Source: Serratia quinivorans
GTDB lineage: Bacteria > Pseudomonadota > Gammaproteobacteria > Enterobacterales > Enterobacteriaceae
Assembly: GCA_900457075.1 (NCBI GenBank)
Contig: UGYN01000002.1
Location: 868,001 to 932,000 of the forward strand
DNA length: 64,000 nucleotides
Direction: 5' to 3'
Translations under genes and position numbers: made by a program
Notes under the pieces: model-generated
Told to the model about the DNA's origin: nothing
Databases searched by the model: none
The model's input: only the letters and a program-made list of their open reading frames with translations
In this document: piece after piece, positions 12,645 to 23,535 of the stretch
How the letters are laid out: every line of letters begins with the position of its first letter
Position numbering within the stretch: position 1 is the stretch's first letter

Positions 12645-12720
12645 TGGTGGGTGATGACGGGCTCGAACCGCCGACCCCCTCCGTGTAAAGGAGATGCTCT
12701 ACCAACTGAGCTAATCACCC
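12645..12720 (-). tRNA. valT: tRNA-Val (UAC)
   Basis: 76 nt, GGGTGATTAGCTCAGTTGG at the 5' end and CACCCACCA at the 3' end, with anticodon TAC in the loop TTTACAC. Sits between the first and second lysine tRNAs, matching E. coli lysT-valT-lysW. Confidence 0.97.
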
Positions 12721-12752
12721 ACTAGTGTGGTTACTGCTACTACTTCAGAAAT

Positions 12753-12828
12753 TGGTGGGTCGTGCGGGATTCGAACCTGCGACCAATTGATTAAAAGTCA
12801 ACTGCTCTACCAACTGAGCTAACGACCC
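12753..12828 (-). tRNA. lysT: tRNA-Lys (UUU), copy 1, promoter-proximal variant
   Basis: 76 nt with encoded CCA. It differs from the other three lysine copies only in the acceptor stem: GGGTCGT pairs with ACGACCC in place of GGGCCGT with ACGGCCC, a compensated U-A for C-G change. Confidence 0.98.
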
Positions 12829-12879
12829 AATTTCCTTGCTGCTTTAACATCTTGCAAGATGTCTTGGCAACGGCGGCAT

Positions 12880-12907
12880 ATATTACTAATTTATCTTGGC
12901 AGCGCAA
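12880..12907 (-). promoter_or_regulatory. Candidate tRNA operon promoter with GC-rich discriminator
   Basis: On the minus strand TTGCGC, a 16-base spacer and TAATAT are followed by ATGCCGCCG. The GC-rich discriminator is typical of stringently controlled stable-RNA promoters. The start site would lie about 45 bases before the first tRNA. Confidence 0.6.
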
Positions 12908-12952
12908 CCTAAATTTATAAACAACAGGTTCAACTGCTTGTTCTTCACACGA

Positions 12953-13001
12953 ATGAGCCCAGAAATCGGTCAAATCGACTAACTTCTGGGCTCATTTTTT
13001 T
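12953..13001 (+). terminator. Strong plus-strand hairpin between cpoB and the tRNA operon
   Basis: ATGAGCCCAGAA pairs perfectly with TTCTGGGCTCAT over a 19-base loop and is followed by seven T on the plus strand. On the minus strand it folds too but lacks a T-tract. It may close the tol-pal transcript or block antisense transcription into cpoB. Confidence 0.7.
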
Positions 13002-13006
13002 ACTGA

Positions 13007-13807
13007 CTAACCTGCTACTCGACTTTTCGCCTGTTTGGCCGCAGCACTGGTTGGGTATTGTTTAATCACCTGCTGGAACACGGCTTTGGCTTTATCGGCC
13101 TGCCCTTTTTCCTGCATGATGATACCTACCTTGTACATTGCGTCCGGTGCCTTAGGTGATTTTGCGTAATTCTTCACCACCACCGCATAATAGTAAGCCG
13201 CATCATCTTTCTTACCCTTGTTGTAGAACAACTGGCCGAGCCAATAGTTGGCGTTGGGCTGGTAAGTTGATTTTGGGTACTGTTTTACGAAGGACTGAAA
13301 AGCGGAAATAGCCTGGTCATACTGTTTTTTTTCCAGCGCCAATGAAACAGCGGCGTTGTAGTCGCTGTTTTCATCACCCGTACTGGCCGGCGCTGCGGCT
13401 GTAGCGCCCGCAGAGGCGCTCTCAGCGCCGTCAGTGGACGCAGCCGCTGCTGCCCCACCTGCGGCACCCGCTGCAGCAGCGGAGCTCTGAGCGCCGCCCT
13501 GGCTGATGCTATCCATCTGTTGATAGATCTGCTTTTGGCGTTCAACAACCTGATTCAGTTGATATTGGTTTTCCTGGATTTGCCCGCGGAGAGAGTCAAT
13601 ATCGCGCTGGTTGTCAGAGAGTTGTTGCTGGAGTTGGTTTAAAAGCTGGCCCTGAGCATTGCTGATGCGCTCAAGTGAGGTGACACGGTCTTCGACCGAG
13701 CCGGAGCCGACATTACTGATTGGCGCTTGGGCAGTAGCGGCCCATGGGACCGCTACGCCAACCAGTAACGACAGACTCAACAAGTGACGTCTGAAGTTAC
13801 TGTTCAT
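13007..13807 (-). CDS. cpoB: Cell division coordinator CpoB (YbgF)
   Basis: A 266-residue periplasmic protein. Signal peptide residues 1-27 (cleavage near ATAQA), then a coiled coil about residues 38-105 with heptad Q/L spacing, an Ala/Ser/Gly-rich linker about 105-145, and three TPR repeats about 148-266 (DYNAAVSLALEKKQYDQAI, ANYWLGQLFYNKG, MYKVGIIMQEKG). CpoB ties peptidoglycan synthase PBP1B to Tol-driven outer membrane constriction. Last gene of the tol-pal operon, 9 bases after pal. Confidence 0.96.
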   Translation of the reverse strand: MNSNFRRHLLSLSLLVGVAVPWAATAQAPISNVGSGSVEDRVTSLERISNAQGQLLNQLQQQLSDNQRDIDSLRGQIQENQYQLNQVVERQKQIYQQMDSISQGGAQSSAAAAGAAGGAAAAASTDGAESASAGATAAAPASTGDENSDYNAAVSLALEKKQYDQAISAFQSFVKQYPKSTYQPNANYWLGQLFYNKGKKDDAAYYYAVVVKNYAKSPKAPDAMYKVGIIMQEKGQADKAKAVFQQVIKQYPTSAAAKQAKSRVAG

Positions 13808-13816
13808 GCGATTCTC

Positions 13817-14332
13817 TTAGTAAACCAGAACTGCACGACGGTTTTTAGCATAAGCCGCTTCGTCGTGGCCCAGTACTGCTGGTTTTTCTTTACCGTAAGA
13901 AACGATAGAGATCTGGTCAGCAGAAACGCCTTTACCTTGCAGGTACATTTTGACTGAGTTAGAACGACGCTCACCCAGGGCAATGTTGTATTCCGGCGTA
14001 CCGCGTTCATCCGCGTGGCCTTCAACGGTCACTTTGTAAGACGGGTTGTTACGCAGGAATGCAGCGTGCGCGTCCAGCATCTGAGCGAACTCAGAGCTCA
14101 CGTCATACTTGTCCAGGCCGAAGTAAACAATGTTGTTCTTCTGCAGTTCTTGCATCTGCAGACGAGCTTGTTCTTCAGAAGACAGGTTGCTGCTGCCATT
14201 TTCTGTACCAGTGCCAGCGCCAGCGCCCATACCAGATTGGTCGTTGTTTGCGCTTTTGTTAGAACTACAAGCCGCTACAGCCAGAACTGGCAGTGCCAGC
14301 AGAAGCCCTTTCAGCACTTTGTTCAGTTGCAT
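13817..14332 (-). CDS. pal: Peptidoglycan-associated lipoprotein
   Basis: 171 residues from the ATG at 14332, chosen because it follows AAAGGA and starts a lipoprotein signal ([19 protein letters not shown] then lipobox AAC, acylated Cys22). A Gly/Ser-rich tether spans about 25-55, followed by an OmpA-like peptidoglycan-binding domain ([36 protein letters not shown]). Pal anchors the outer membrane to the cell wall and binds TolB and TolA. Confidence 0.98.
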   Translation of the reverse strand: MQLNKVLKGLLLALPVLAVAACSSNKSANNDQSGMGAGAGTGTENGSSNLSSEEQARLQMQELQKNNIVYFGLDKYDVSSEFAQMLDAHAAFLRNNPSYKVTVEGHADERGTPEYNIALGERRSNSVKMYLQGKGVSADQISIVSYGKEKPAVLGHDEAAYAKNRRAVLVY

Positions 14333-14376
14333 TTCTTTAATCCTTTTATAGTTTGCCATACATATTTACACATGCA

Positions 14377-15669
14377 TCACAGATACGGCGACCAGGCAGG
14401 GAATTTGACCTGTCCATCAGTTGCCGGAAGACGCGCTTTAAAACGCCCATCAGTCGATACCAGTTGCAGCACGGAGCCCATACCTTGCGTGGAGCTATAG
14501 ATCACCATGGTGCCATTTGGCGCAATACTAGGCGTTTCGTCCAGGAAGGTGCCGGTCAAAACTTGAACCGCCCCCGATCCGAGATCTTGTTTGGCGATAT
14601 GCTGAGCACCACTGTTAGAGCTCACCATCACCAGGAATTTACCATCAGAGCTGACTTCAGAATCCTGATTCTGAGAGCCTTCCCATGTCAGACGCTGTGA
14701 CGCACCGCCACTGGCACTGACTTTATAAATCTGTGGTCTGCCGCCCTGATCGGAGGTATAGGCCAGAGACTGCCCATCCGGGAACCAGGTCGGTTCGGTA
14801 TTGTTGCTGCGCCCGTCGGTGATTTGGGTGATCTGGCCAGAGCCAAGATTCATCACGTACAGGTTCAGGCTACCGCTTTTAGACAGCGCAAACGCCAGGC
14901 GGCTGCCGTCCGGTGAGAACGCCGGCGCACCGTTGTGACGCGGGAACGAAGCGATCTGACGGATAGCACCGTTAGCCAGGGTCTGCACAACCAGCGCAGA
15001 ACGGCCGCTTTCAAAGGTGACGTACGCCAGTTTGCTGCCGTCCGGCGACCAGGCCGGGGACATCAGAGGTTCTGGTGAACGATGTACCGTAAACTGGTTG
15101 TAGCCGTCGTAATCCGCCACGCGCAGCTCATACGGGAATTTCCCGCCGTTGGTCTGCACTACGTATGCGATACGGGTACGGAATGCGCCCTTGATACCGG
15201 TCAGCTTCTCAAACACTTCGTCACTGGCAGTGTGAGCAGAATAACGCAACCATTGTTTGGTCACTTTATACTGGTTCTGCGCCAGAACGGTGCCTGGTGA
15301 GCCCGAAGTGTCCACCAGTTGATAAGAGATCAGGTAGCCGCCGTCTGCACCAGGTTGCACCTGGCCGACCACGACCGCGTCAATGCCCAATGCAGTCCAG
15401 GCCGCCGGCGTCACTTCAGACGCGGTGGTAGGTTGCTGAGGCATACGCGCCACGTCAATTGGGTTGAATTTGCCGCTGTTGCGCAGGTCTGCGCCGACAA
15501 TTTTGCCAATATCTTCCGGAGGCGTGCCTGGGCCAGCCCATTTAAACGGCACCACGCCAATCGGACGAGCGGAGTCGACCCCTTGGGTGATTTCAATGCG
15601 AACTTCCGCGTGAAGAACGGATGCCCACAGTATTAAAAAACCTAGCGCTACTCGAAATGCCTGCTTCAT
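14377..15669 (-). CDS. tolB: Tol-Pal system beta-propeller protein TolB
   Basis: A 430-residue periplasmic protein, identical in length to E. coli TolB. Signal peptide 1-21 (LHA-EVRIEI), N-terminal domain about 22-160 with the TolA-binding N-terminus, then a six-bladed propeller with repeated [29 protein letters not shown] and [14 protein letters not shown] blades. It partners Pal and is displaced by TolA during constriction. It is preceded by a 131-base gap after tolA, where E. coli has a second promoter. Confidence 0.98.
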   Translation of the reverse strand: MKQAFRVALGFLILWASVLHAEVRIEITQGVDSARPIGVVPFKWAGPGTPPEDIGKIVGADLRNSGKFNPIDVARMPQQPTTASEVTPAAWTALGIDAVVVGQVQPGADGGYLISYQLVDTSGSPGTVLAQNQYKVTKQWLRYSAHTASDEVFEKLTGIKGAFRTRIAYVVQTNGGKFPYELRVADYDGYNQFTVHRSPEPLMSPAWSPDGSKLAYVTFESGRSALVVQTLANGAIRQIASFPRHNGAPAFSPDGSRLAFALSKSGSLNLYVMNLGSGQITQITDGRSNNTEPTWFPDGQSLAYTSDQGGRPQIYKVSASGGASQRLTWEGSQNQDSEVSSDGKFLVMVSSNSGAQHIAKQDLGSGAVQVLTGTFLDETPSIAPNGTMVIYSSTQGMGSVLQLVSTDGRFKARLPATDGQVKFPAWSPYL

Positions 15670-15800
15670 CTCATCTCCCTTATCCAGGCGGAATGCCTGC
15701 GATAAATTAGCAGAATTTTAACAAACCAACTCAAACAAAACTACATAATCCCTGTTGGTTACCTTAGTACATCCCTGTCACGACTCAGTAAGAACAACAC

Positions 15801-17054
15801 TTATTGAGGTTTGAATTCAAGTATAGAACTCTTAAATTGCTGATAAACGGCATCACTCGGCGGTTTAGGAATATTTGCCGATTTTGCCGCAGCAACCGCT
15901 GCCTGACATAATGCAGGATCACCGCCTGCTGCCTGAACACTGATCAATAAGCCATCGGGAGCCAGACGGATGCGCAGATCGCAGGTTTTTCCACTGTAAT
16001 CCGAGGCACCGTAAAACTTGCTCTGGATAGCAGCCTGTATCTGGCTTTTGTAGCCGTTGATATCAGCACCACTGGCACCCGCAGTCTTGGCATTGCCCTG
16101 ACCGGCCGGTTTACCGTCACCCTTCTGCTTGCCGCCGCCTTTCGGCGCGTTTTTACCGTCCGCCAGGCCACCAAACAAATCATCAACTTCCGAAGACTGC
16201 TCAGCTGCGGCTGCAGCCGCTTTCTTCTTGGCATCTGCGGCTTTCTTGGCTGCGGCCTTTTCAGCAGCAGCAGCTTTTTTCTCTGCCTCTGCGGCCGCTT
16301 TCTTCTCGGCATCAGCAGCCGCTTTTTTCTCAGCCTTCTCAGCTTCTGCGGCAGCCTTCTTCTCGGCGTCGGCAGCGGCTTTTTTCTCTGCAGCTTCAGC
16401 GGCAGCGGCTTTCTTCGCTTCTTCCGCCTGTTTCTTGGCGGTAGCCGCGGCGGCAGCTTCTTTCTTGGCTTCAGACTCGGCTTTCTTCTGCGCGTCTGCC
16501 TGTGCTTTAGCGACCTTATCAGCTTCGGCCTTGGCCTTGGCGGCAGCGGCTTCCGCTACTTTCTGTTGTTCTTTGGCTTTCGCCGCGGCGTTCTCGGCCA
16601 CTTTTTGCTGTTCAGCTGCCTGCTTTTGTTGCTCCGCCGCTTGCTTTTGCTGCTCTGCGGCCTGCTTCTGCTGTTCAGCCTGTTCTTTCGCGTCCTGGGC
16701 CGCTTTTTCCTGCGCGGTCAAACGCTCTTTCTCCAGCTCTTTCAGGCGCTGTTGTTCCGCCGCCTGCTTCTGCTGAAGTTCTTCGGCCTGCTGTTCCGCT
16801 TTTTTCTGGCGCTGCTTTTCAGCACGCTGCGCGTCGTTACTCTGCTGCTGCTGGCGGTTGTACTGCTCCACCACTGCCCCGGGATCGACCATCACTGCAC
16901 CGACGACCGAACCGTCGCCGCCACCGCCGGCACTCATTTCGACGTTTTCTTGCAGCGAGCCCCAAATCAGCAGGGCAATCAATACAAAGTGCAGAACGAC
17001 CGAAACAATAACGGCGCGGTTCAGCTTATCGTTTTGCTCAGTTGCCTTTACCAA
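15801..17054 (-). CDS. tolA: Cell envelope integrity protein TolA
   Basis: 417 residues from a TTG at 17054 (MVKATEQNDKLNRAV), matching the E. coli N-terminus and preceded by GGGAA six to seven bases upstream; a GTG at 17099 would add a non-conserved leader. One membrane helix about 14-34, then a very long Lys/Ala/Glu/Gln-rich helical domain about 60-310 with KKAAADAEKKAA-type repeats, a Gly-rich hinge, and the globular domain III about 325-417 (AIQSKFYGASDYSGKTCDLRIRL). It links the TolQR motor to Pal and TolB. Confidence 0.95.
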   Translation of the reverse strand: MVKATEQNDKLNRAVIVSVVLHFVLIALLIWGSLQENVEMSAGGGGDGSVVGAVMVDPGAVVEQYNRQQQQSNDAQRAEKQRQKKAEQQAEELQQKQAAEQQRLKELEKERLTAQEKAAQDAKEQAEQQKQAAEQQKQAAEQQKQAAEQQKVAENAAAKAKEQQKVAEAAAAKAKAEADKVAKAQADAQKKAESEAKKEAAAAATAKKQAEEAKKAAAAEAAEKKAAADAEKKAAAEAEKAEKKAAADAEKKAAAEAEKKAAAAEKAAAKKAADAKKKAAAAAAEQSSEVDDLFGGLADGKNAPKGGGKQKGDGKPAGQGNAKTAGASGADINGYKSQIQAAIQSKFYGASDYSGKTCDLRIRLAPDGLLISVQAAGGDPALCQAAVAAAKSANIPKPPSDAVYQQFKSSILEFKPQ

Positions 17055-17135
17055 AATAGATTCCCAAAAACTGGTGTTGCTTATACGGGGTTCCTGCACC
17101 GCAGCGCAGGAACCGGGTTGCCACTGACCTTAGGG

Positions 17136-17564
17136 TCAAATTGGCTGGGTCATCAGCCCCACGGAAGTGACGCCCGCCTGATGGAGAATATTCAATGCCT
17201 TGATAATCTCATCGTACGGAACTTCCTTCGCCCCACCGATCAAAAAGACCGTCTTGGGGTTGGCCGCCAAACGCGACTTGGCTTCGGCTGCAACCTGCTC
17301 CGGCGGCAACAGTTCCATGCGGTCGTGATCCACCACCATGGTGTATTGGCCCACGCCGGAAACCTCGAGGATCACCGGTGGATTATCACTGCTGGAAACC
17401 GCTTTGGAATCGGTGGCGTCCGGCAGATCAACCTCAACGCTCTGGGTGATGATCGGTGCGGTTGCCATAAAGATCAGCAACAGCACCAGCAACACGTCGA
17501 GCAACGGAACGATGTTAATTTCGGACTTCAGCTCGCGCCGATTACGTCCACGAACTCTCGCCAT
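17136..17564 (-). CDS. tolR: Tol-Pal system protein TolR
   Basis: 142 residues, as in E. coli. One membrane helix about 18-38 with the proton-path Asp23 (NIVPLLDVLLVLL), and a periplasmic domain with FLIGGAKEVPYDEI. TolR forms the proton-driven stator with TolQ, homologous to ExbD and MotB. It lies 12 bases after tolQ. Confidence 0.98.
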   Translation of the reverse strand: MARVRGRNRRELKSEINIVPLLDVLLVLLLIFMATAPIITQSVEVDLPDATDSKAVSSSDNPPVILEVSGVGQYTMVVDHDRMELLPPEQVAAEAKSRLAANPKTVFLIGGAKEVPYDEIIKALNILHQAGVTSVGLMTQPI

Positions 17565-17576
17565 GCTACCTCCTAC

Positions 17577-18661
<1,085 letters not shown>

Positions 18662-18791
18662 TCTACTTCCCAGCAATGCAATTTAACGGTGCTACTATAC
18701 GCAAGACGGATCGGGTTGGGAATGGGTTACAAGATGGGAACGAAAATAATTATGGGCCGCGATGGCCCATAACTTGGGGGTATAGCGGAGA

Positions 18792-19088
18792 TTATAAAGA
18801 AACGTAAAGTAATCCTGCGGCCAGGATCACAATTGCCGGAAGTGGCGCAAAAAAAGCTCGCCACAGGGTGCGTTGCGGTCGGAACCCGACCCCATGAACC
18901 ACCCCGGCACAGACTGCCCAAATAAGCAGCAGCCCTTCCCAAATCTCCAGCGAGCTGGTCTTCGCCGCAAAGCGGGTCGGATCCCAGAAAATACAGCCCG
19001 CCAAAATCAACGCCAGCACCAGTGAAAGGGCCCGGACCGGGCCCTTGTCGGTGATAGCGTACAGCTTGTCAGTCAGTGACAAACTCAT
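18792..19088 (-). CDS. ybgE: Cyd operon protein YbgE
   Basis: 98 residues with three hydrophobic helices (about 20-37, 50-68 and 80-98) and the conserved AGCIFWDPTRFAAKTS and AGVVHGVGFRPQ segments. It sits in the cytochrome bd operon of most enterobacteria and has no established role. The ATG at 19088 overlaps the cydX stop by one base (TGATG), which chooses this start over a GTG three bases upstream. Confidence 0.95.
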   Translation of the reverse strand: MSLSLTDKLYAITDKGPVRALSLVLALILAGCIFWDPTRFAAKTSSLEIWEGLLLIWAVCAGVVHGVGFRPQRTLWRAFFAPLPAIVILAAGLLYVSL

Positions 19089-19201
19089 CACTTATCGTCT
19101 TGCTGTGCTTTTGAATCTTCGTGGTGCTCAAGCGCCAGCGCCGTGATGATGCCGAAGGCACAGGCAAGAAGCGTTCCGAGAATCCAGGCAAAATACCACA
19201 T
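19088..19201 (-). CDS. cydX: Cytochrome bd-I oxidase small subunit CydX
   Basis: A 37-residue single-pass membrane protein (MWYFAWILGT, then LACAFGIITALALEH and a charged tail). It is the right length and has the invariant N-terminal MWYFAW. CydX stabilises the haem centres of the CydAB oxidase. It begins 17 bases after cydB and overlaps ybgE by one base. Confidence 0.97.
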   Translation of the reverse strand: MWYFAWILGTLLACAFGIITALALEHHEDSKAQQDDK

Positions 19202-19218
19202 GGTTTAGCTCCCTATCC

Positions 19219-20358
19219 TTAATACAGCGAATGCTTGTTGTTCTCGATGAAGTTCTTGTCGAGACGGCCGAACATTTTGTAGTACGACCAGCTGGTGTAC
19301 GCCAGAACGATAGGCACGAAGATCGCCGCGACAACGGTCATCACTTGCAGCGTCAACAGGCTGGAGGTGGCGTCCCACATGGTCAGGCTGATGTTAGGCA
19401 CGGTGCTTGACGGCATCACGAACGGGAACATGGTCACCCCGGCGGTCAGGATCACACAGGCAATGGTCAGCGACGAGGTCACGAACGCCAGCGCGTCTTT
19501 CGACAAGCGCGAGAACAGCACCGTGAACAGCGGCAGCACCACGCCCAGTGCAGGCAGTGCCCACAGCAGCGGATACTTGTTGAAGTTGATCAACCAGGCA
19601 CCGGCCTGATGAGCCACTTCTTTACGCATCGGGTTAGACTCCGCCATGGTGTTCAGCGTCGAGGTAATCACATAACCGTCGATGCCTTTGACCAGCCAGA
19701 TACCGCCCAACAGGAAGAACACCGCCATCACCAGCGTGGAGATCTGCGCCGCAGCGCGAGCACGCAGGTGAATTTCACCGCTGGTACGCATCTGCAGGTA
19801 AGTTGCCCCCTGGGTCACCAGCATGGTCAAACTGACCACGCCCGCCAACAGACCAAACGGATTGAGCAGTTGGAAGAAGTTGCCGGTGTAGAACAGACGC
19901 ATGTATTCATCCATGTGGAACGGCACGCCCTGCAACAGGTTGCCGAACGCCACGCCGAATACCACCGCAGGCACGAAGCTGCCGATAAAGATGCCCCAGT
20001 CCCACATGTTGCGCCAGCGGCTGCTCTCCAGCTTCGAGCGGTAGTCAAAACCGACCGGGCGGAAGAACAAGGCTGACAGCACCAGGATCATGGCAACATA
20101 GAAACCGGAGAACGCCGCCGCATAGACCATCGGCCAGGCGGCGAACAGTGCACCACCGGCAGTGATCAGCCACACCTGGTTACCGTCCCAGTGTGGTGCG
20201 ATGGAGTTGATCATCACCCGGCGCTCGGTATCGGTTTTACCGATAATGCGCACCAGGATGCCGACCCCCATGTCGAAACCGTCGGTGACGGCGAAACCGA
20301 TCAGCAGTACGCCAATCAGGACCCACCAGATAAATCGCAGTACTTCATAATCAAACAT
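19219..20358 (-). CDS. cydB: Cytochrome bd-I ubiquinol oxidase subunit II
   Basis: 379 residues, identical in length to E. coli CydB, with about nine membrane helices. The start MFDYEVLRFIWWVLIG is typical, and WDGNQVWLITAGGALFAAWP near residue 57 is a family signature. It forms the oxidase core with CydA, which reduces oxygen to water with high affinity. It follows cydA by 14 bases. Confidence 0.98.
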   Translation of the reverse strand: MFDYEVLRFIWWVLIGVLLIGFAVTDGFDMGVGILVRIIGKTDTERRVMINSIAPHWDGNQVWLITAGGALFAAWPMVYAAAFSGFYVAMILVLSALFFRPVGFDYRSKLESSRWRNMWDWGIFIGSFVPAVVFGVAFGNLLQGVPFHMDEYMRLFYTGNFFQLLNPFGLLAGVVSLTMLVTQGATYLQMRTSGEIHLRARAAAQISTLVMAVFFLLGGIWLVKGIDGYVITSTLNTMAESNPMRKEVAHQAGAWLINFNKYPLLWALPALGVVLPLFTVLFSRLSKDALAFVTSSLTIACVILTAGVTMFPFVMPSSTVPNISLTMWDATSSLLTLQVMTVVAAIFVPIVLAYTSWSYYKMFGRLDKNFIENNKHSLY

Positions 20359-20372
20359 ACGTGGACTCCTGT

Positions 20373-21940
20373 TTAGCGCGCTTCCTGCACGGCGGCAGTC
20401 GGTTGTTCAAAGTGGTAGCGGCCAGTTTTCAGGCTGCTTGGACCCAGACGTGCAAATTTGAACATCAGGTACATTTCAGCCACCAGGAACAGGGTGTACA
20501 AGCCGCAAATCAGCCCCATCGAGAACAGAATGTCGCCTGCAGTCAGTGAAGAGTTGGCGACCGCAGTCGGCAGCACCTCACCAATCGCCCAAGGCTGACG
20601 ACCGTATTCAGCCACAAACCAGCCGGCTTCGATCGCGATCCACGGCAGCGGCAGGCCATACAGCGCCGCACGGTGCAGCCATTTTCTCTGGCCGACACGG
20701 TTGCGGATCACGCTCCAGAACGACAGACCGATGATCAACAGCATCAGCACGCCACAGGCCACCATGATACGGAAGGCGAAGTACAGCGGTGCTACGCGTG
20801 GGATCGAGTCTTTGGTTGCCTGTTGGATCTGCGTTTCCGTCGCGTCGGTGACGTTCTGGGTATAACGCTTCAACAGTAAGCCGTAGCCCAGGTCCTGCTT
20901 GGCTTTATTGAACTCGGTGCGTACCGCCGGTCAGTATTGCCGCCGCGCAGCTCTTCCAGCAGCCCATAGGCTTTCATCCCGTTGCGGATACGCACTTCAT
21001 GCTGCGCCATCAGATCTTTCAGGCCGGTGACCTGGGTATCTGTTGAGCGGGTAGCAATAAGGCCAAGCGCGTAAGGGATTTGGATCGAGTAGGAGTTTTC
21101 CATTTTATCCTGATTCGGAATACCGAACAGGGTAAAGGAAGCCGGTGCCGGTTGCGTGTCCCACTCGGCTTCGATGGCGGCCAGTTTGGTTTTCTGTACG
21201 TCGCCCATTTCGTAGCCGGATTCATCACCCAGAACGATAACGGACAGCACGGCAGCCATACCGAAGCTGGCGGCAATAGCGAAGGAGCGTTTGGCAAAGG
21301 CGAGGTCACGGCCTTTCAACAGGTAGTAAGAGCTGATACCCAGAACGAACATCGCGCCACAGGTGTAGCCGGCGGCCACGGTATGCACGAACTTCACCTG
21401 CGCAACCGGGTTGAGCACCAGTTCGGAGAAGCTGAGCATCTCCATACGCATGGTTTCGAAGTTGAAATCCGAGGCGATCGGGTTTTGCATCCAACCGTTG
21501 GCGACCAGGATCCACAGCGCAGAGAAGTTTGAGCCCAGTGCCACCAGCCAGGTAACGGCCATGTGCTGCACCTTGCCCAGACGATCCCAGCCGAAGAAGA
21601 ACAGGCCGACCAGCGTCGATTCAAGGAAGAACGCCATCAGACCTTCGATGGCCAGCGGGGCCCCGAAAATATCACCGACGTAGTGGGAGAAATATGACCA
21701 GTTAGTCCCGAACTGGAACTCCATGGTCAAACCGGTGGCCACACCCAGGGCAAAGTTAATTGCAAATAACTTGCCCCAGAATTTGGTCATATCTTTATAG
21801 ATTTGCTTGCCTGACAGTACATATACCGTTTCCATAATTGCCAGCAAGAACGCCATACCCAGCGTTAATGGGACAAATAAGAAGTGGTACATCGCCGTTA
21901 AAGCAAACTGTAAGCGCGACAGTTCGACAATATCAAACAT
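20373..21940 (-). CDS. cydA: Cytochrome bd-I ubiquinol oxidase subunit I (one-base frameshift in the sequence as given)
   Basis: The frame from ATG 21940 ([19 protein letters not shown], preceded by AAGGAG) runs to about residue 336, then breaks. The C-terminal part ([15 protein letters not shown] to [14 protein letters not shown]) is in another frame. One base is missing within about 20925-20932, between NTD and [15 protein letters not shown]; adding it gives 522 aa, the E. coli length. His19 (haem b595), the Q-loop [19 protein letters not shown] and the second haem ligand region [15 protein letters not shown] are visible. This break is not in an obvious homopolymer. Confidence 0.95.
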
Positions 21941-22598
21941 CTTGACTCCTTGCTCCTCGCAGGAAGACTCCGACATGCGGTTATCGATATGACTTCGGGT
22001 GAAGCTACCGGTAACGCCCCGCAGTGAATGCCCTTAAACACAACAAAAATTTGATCCAGCCTCTCCGCTTTCAACCATGCATTCGACGCGGGCCTGACTA
22101 CTGGCCAGTGCACAAAACACACCACTGAAAACCGACAACGGGTAACAAATGCAACAAGATCAACCATCCATATTCAGCATGGATGATACTCGCCCAATCC
22201 CACACAATAAATAGGTTTTTACGTGATGTGGGTTAGACTTTGGGTTACAGGTCAAATTTTCCCCCAAAGAGGTATTCAGGCGTAATTTGATCTGAAACAA
22301 TTTAAGCCTATCCGGATTTTATTTCCAGATTCAGCTCACAATTTCTCATAATTATCTTGTGGTTATGTTACATAATGGTTTCGTAGTCTATGTAGGTACT
22401 TTTTGTGTTAAATAGATGTGATATTTAATGGCTAGCTGTATTTAAATGAAGTCTTGAGTGTGAATGATGTTAACGTTTATTAACCTACCAATAGGACAAG
22501 CTTAGCTTATTTTTTTACTCTGATAATTATAGGCAATAAAAAGAATTATTATCGATAAAGCAGCGCTTAAATACGCCTGCCTCATCCCTCCGACGGGC
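21941..22598. other. Gene-free leader and promoter region of cydAB
   Basis: About 660 bases, AT-rich between 22200 and 22560, without a credible gene. It contains an FNR-like palindrome at 22287 and a TTAAC direct repeat in GTTAACGTTTATTAAC (22469-22484) that loosely resembles an ArcA site. A long regulated leader is also known upstream of E. coli cydA. Confidence 0.6.
22287..22300. promoter_or_regulatory. FNR-like site upstream of cydA
   Basis: TTGAT-CTGA-AACAA matches the FNR consensus TTGAT-N4-ATCAA at nine of ten positions. FNR represses cydAB under strict anaerobiosis in E. coli. Confidence 0.5.
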
Positions 22599-22635
22599 AA
22601 AAAAAAAACAGGGCCAGACGCGTGGTCTGACCCTG
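22599..22635 (-). terminator. Rho-independent terminator of the sdh-suc operon
   Basis: On the minus strand CAGGG-T-CAGAC pairs with GTCTG-G-CCCTG (one mismatch), followed by ten T. It lies 28 bases after the sucD stop. Confidence 0.92.
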
Positions 22636-22662
22636 CTTGAGCACGGACTACCGCAGGTTAAA

Positions 22663-23535
22663 TTAGCGGTTCAGAACCGCTTTGACTGCCTCGCCGATGT
22701 CAGCCAGGCTGCGCACGGTTTTAACCCCTGCCGCTTCCAGCGCCGCAAACTTCTCGTCTGCAGTCCCTTTGCCGCCGGCAATGATGGCACCGGCATGGCC
22801 CATACGTTTGCCTTTCGGCGCGGTAACACCCGCGATATAGCCAACCACTGGCTTGGTCACGTGCTCTTTGATATAGGCTGCCGCTTCTTCTTCAGCGCTA
22901 CCGCCGATCTCACCGATCATGACGATCGCTTCAGTCTGCGGATCTTCCTGGAAAAGTTTCAGGATATCGATGAAGTTAGAGCCAGGGATCGGGTCACCGC
23001 CGATACCCACACAGGTAGACTGGCCCAGACCGGTATCGGTAGTTTGTTTTACCGCTTCGTAGGTCAGGGTGCCAGAGCGGGAAACGATACCCACTTTACC
23101 CGGCAGGTGGATGTGGCCAGGCATGATGCCGATTTTGCACTCGCCCGGGGTGATAACACCTGGGCAGTTCGGGCCAATCATGCGCACGCCGGCTTCATCC
23201 AGCTTCACTTTCACGGTCAGCATATCCAGCGTCGGGATGCCTTCGGTGATGGTGATGATCAGTTTGATGCCTGCATCGATTGCTTCAAGAATGGAGTCTT
23301 TGCAGAACGGAGCCGGTACATAGATAACGGACGCGGTAGCGCCGGTCGCTTCTACGGCTTCACGCACGGTGTTGAACACCGGCAGGCCCAGATGCTCGGT
23401 GCCGCCTTTGCCCGGCGTTACGCCACCGACCATTTTGGTTCCGTAAGCGATAGCTTGCTCGGAGTGGAAAGTCCCCTGGCTACCGGTGAAGCCCTGGCAA
23501 ATTACTTTGGTGTTTTTATCGATTAAAATGGACAT
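22663..23535 (-). CDS. sucD: Succinyl-CoA synthetase alpha subunit
   Basis: 290 residues (E. coli 289). The N-terminal CoA-binding fold has [15 protein letters not shown] near residue 15, and the phosphohistidine loop is in the C-terminal half, [17 protein letters not shown] (His about 247). With SucC it makes ATP or GTP from succinyl-CoA in the TCA cycle. The ATG overlaps the sucC stop (TAATG at 23533-23537). Confidence 0.98.
   Translation of the reverse strand: MSILIDKNTKVICQGFTGSQGTFHSEQAIAYGTKMVGGVTPGKGGTEHLGLPVFNTVREAVEATGATASVIYVPAPFCKDSILEAIDAGIKLIITITEGIPTLDMLTVKVKLDEAGVRMIGPNCPGVITPGECKIGIMPGHIHLPGKVGIVSRSGTLTYEAVKQTTDTGLGQSTCVGIGGDPIPGSNFIDILKLFQEDPQTEAIVMIGEIGGSAEEEAAAYIKEHVTKPVVGYIAGVTAPKGKRMGHAGAIIAGGKGTADEKFAALEAAGVKTVRSLADIGEAVKAVLNR

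Noticed and set aside
12287..12828. A tRNA-associated integrative element or attachment site
   Set aside because: No integrase, phage or transfer gene flanks the tRNAs, and no direct repeat of a tRNA 3' end is seen apart from the tandem tRNA genes themselves.
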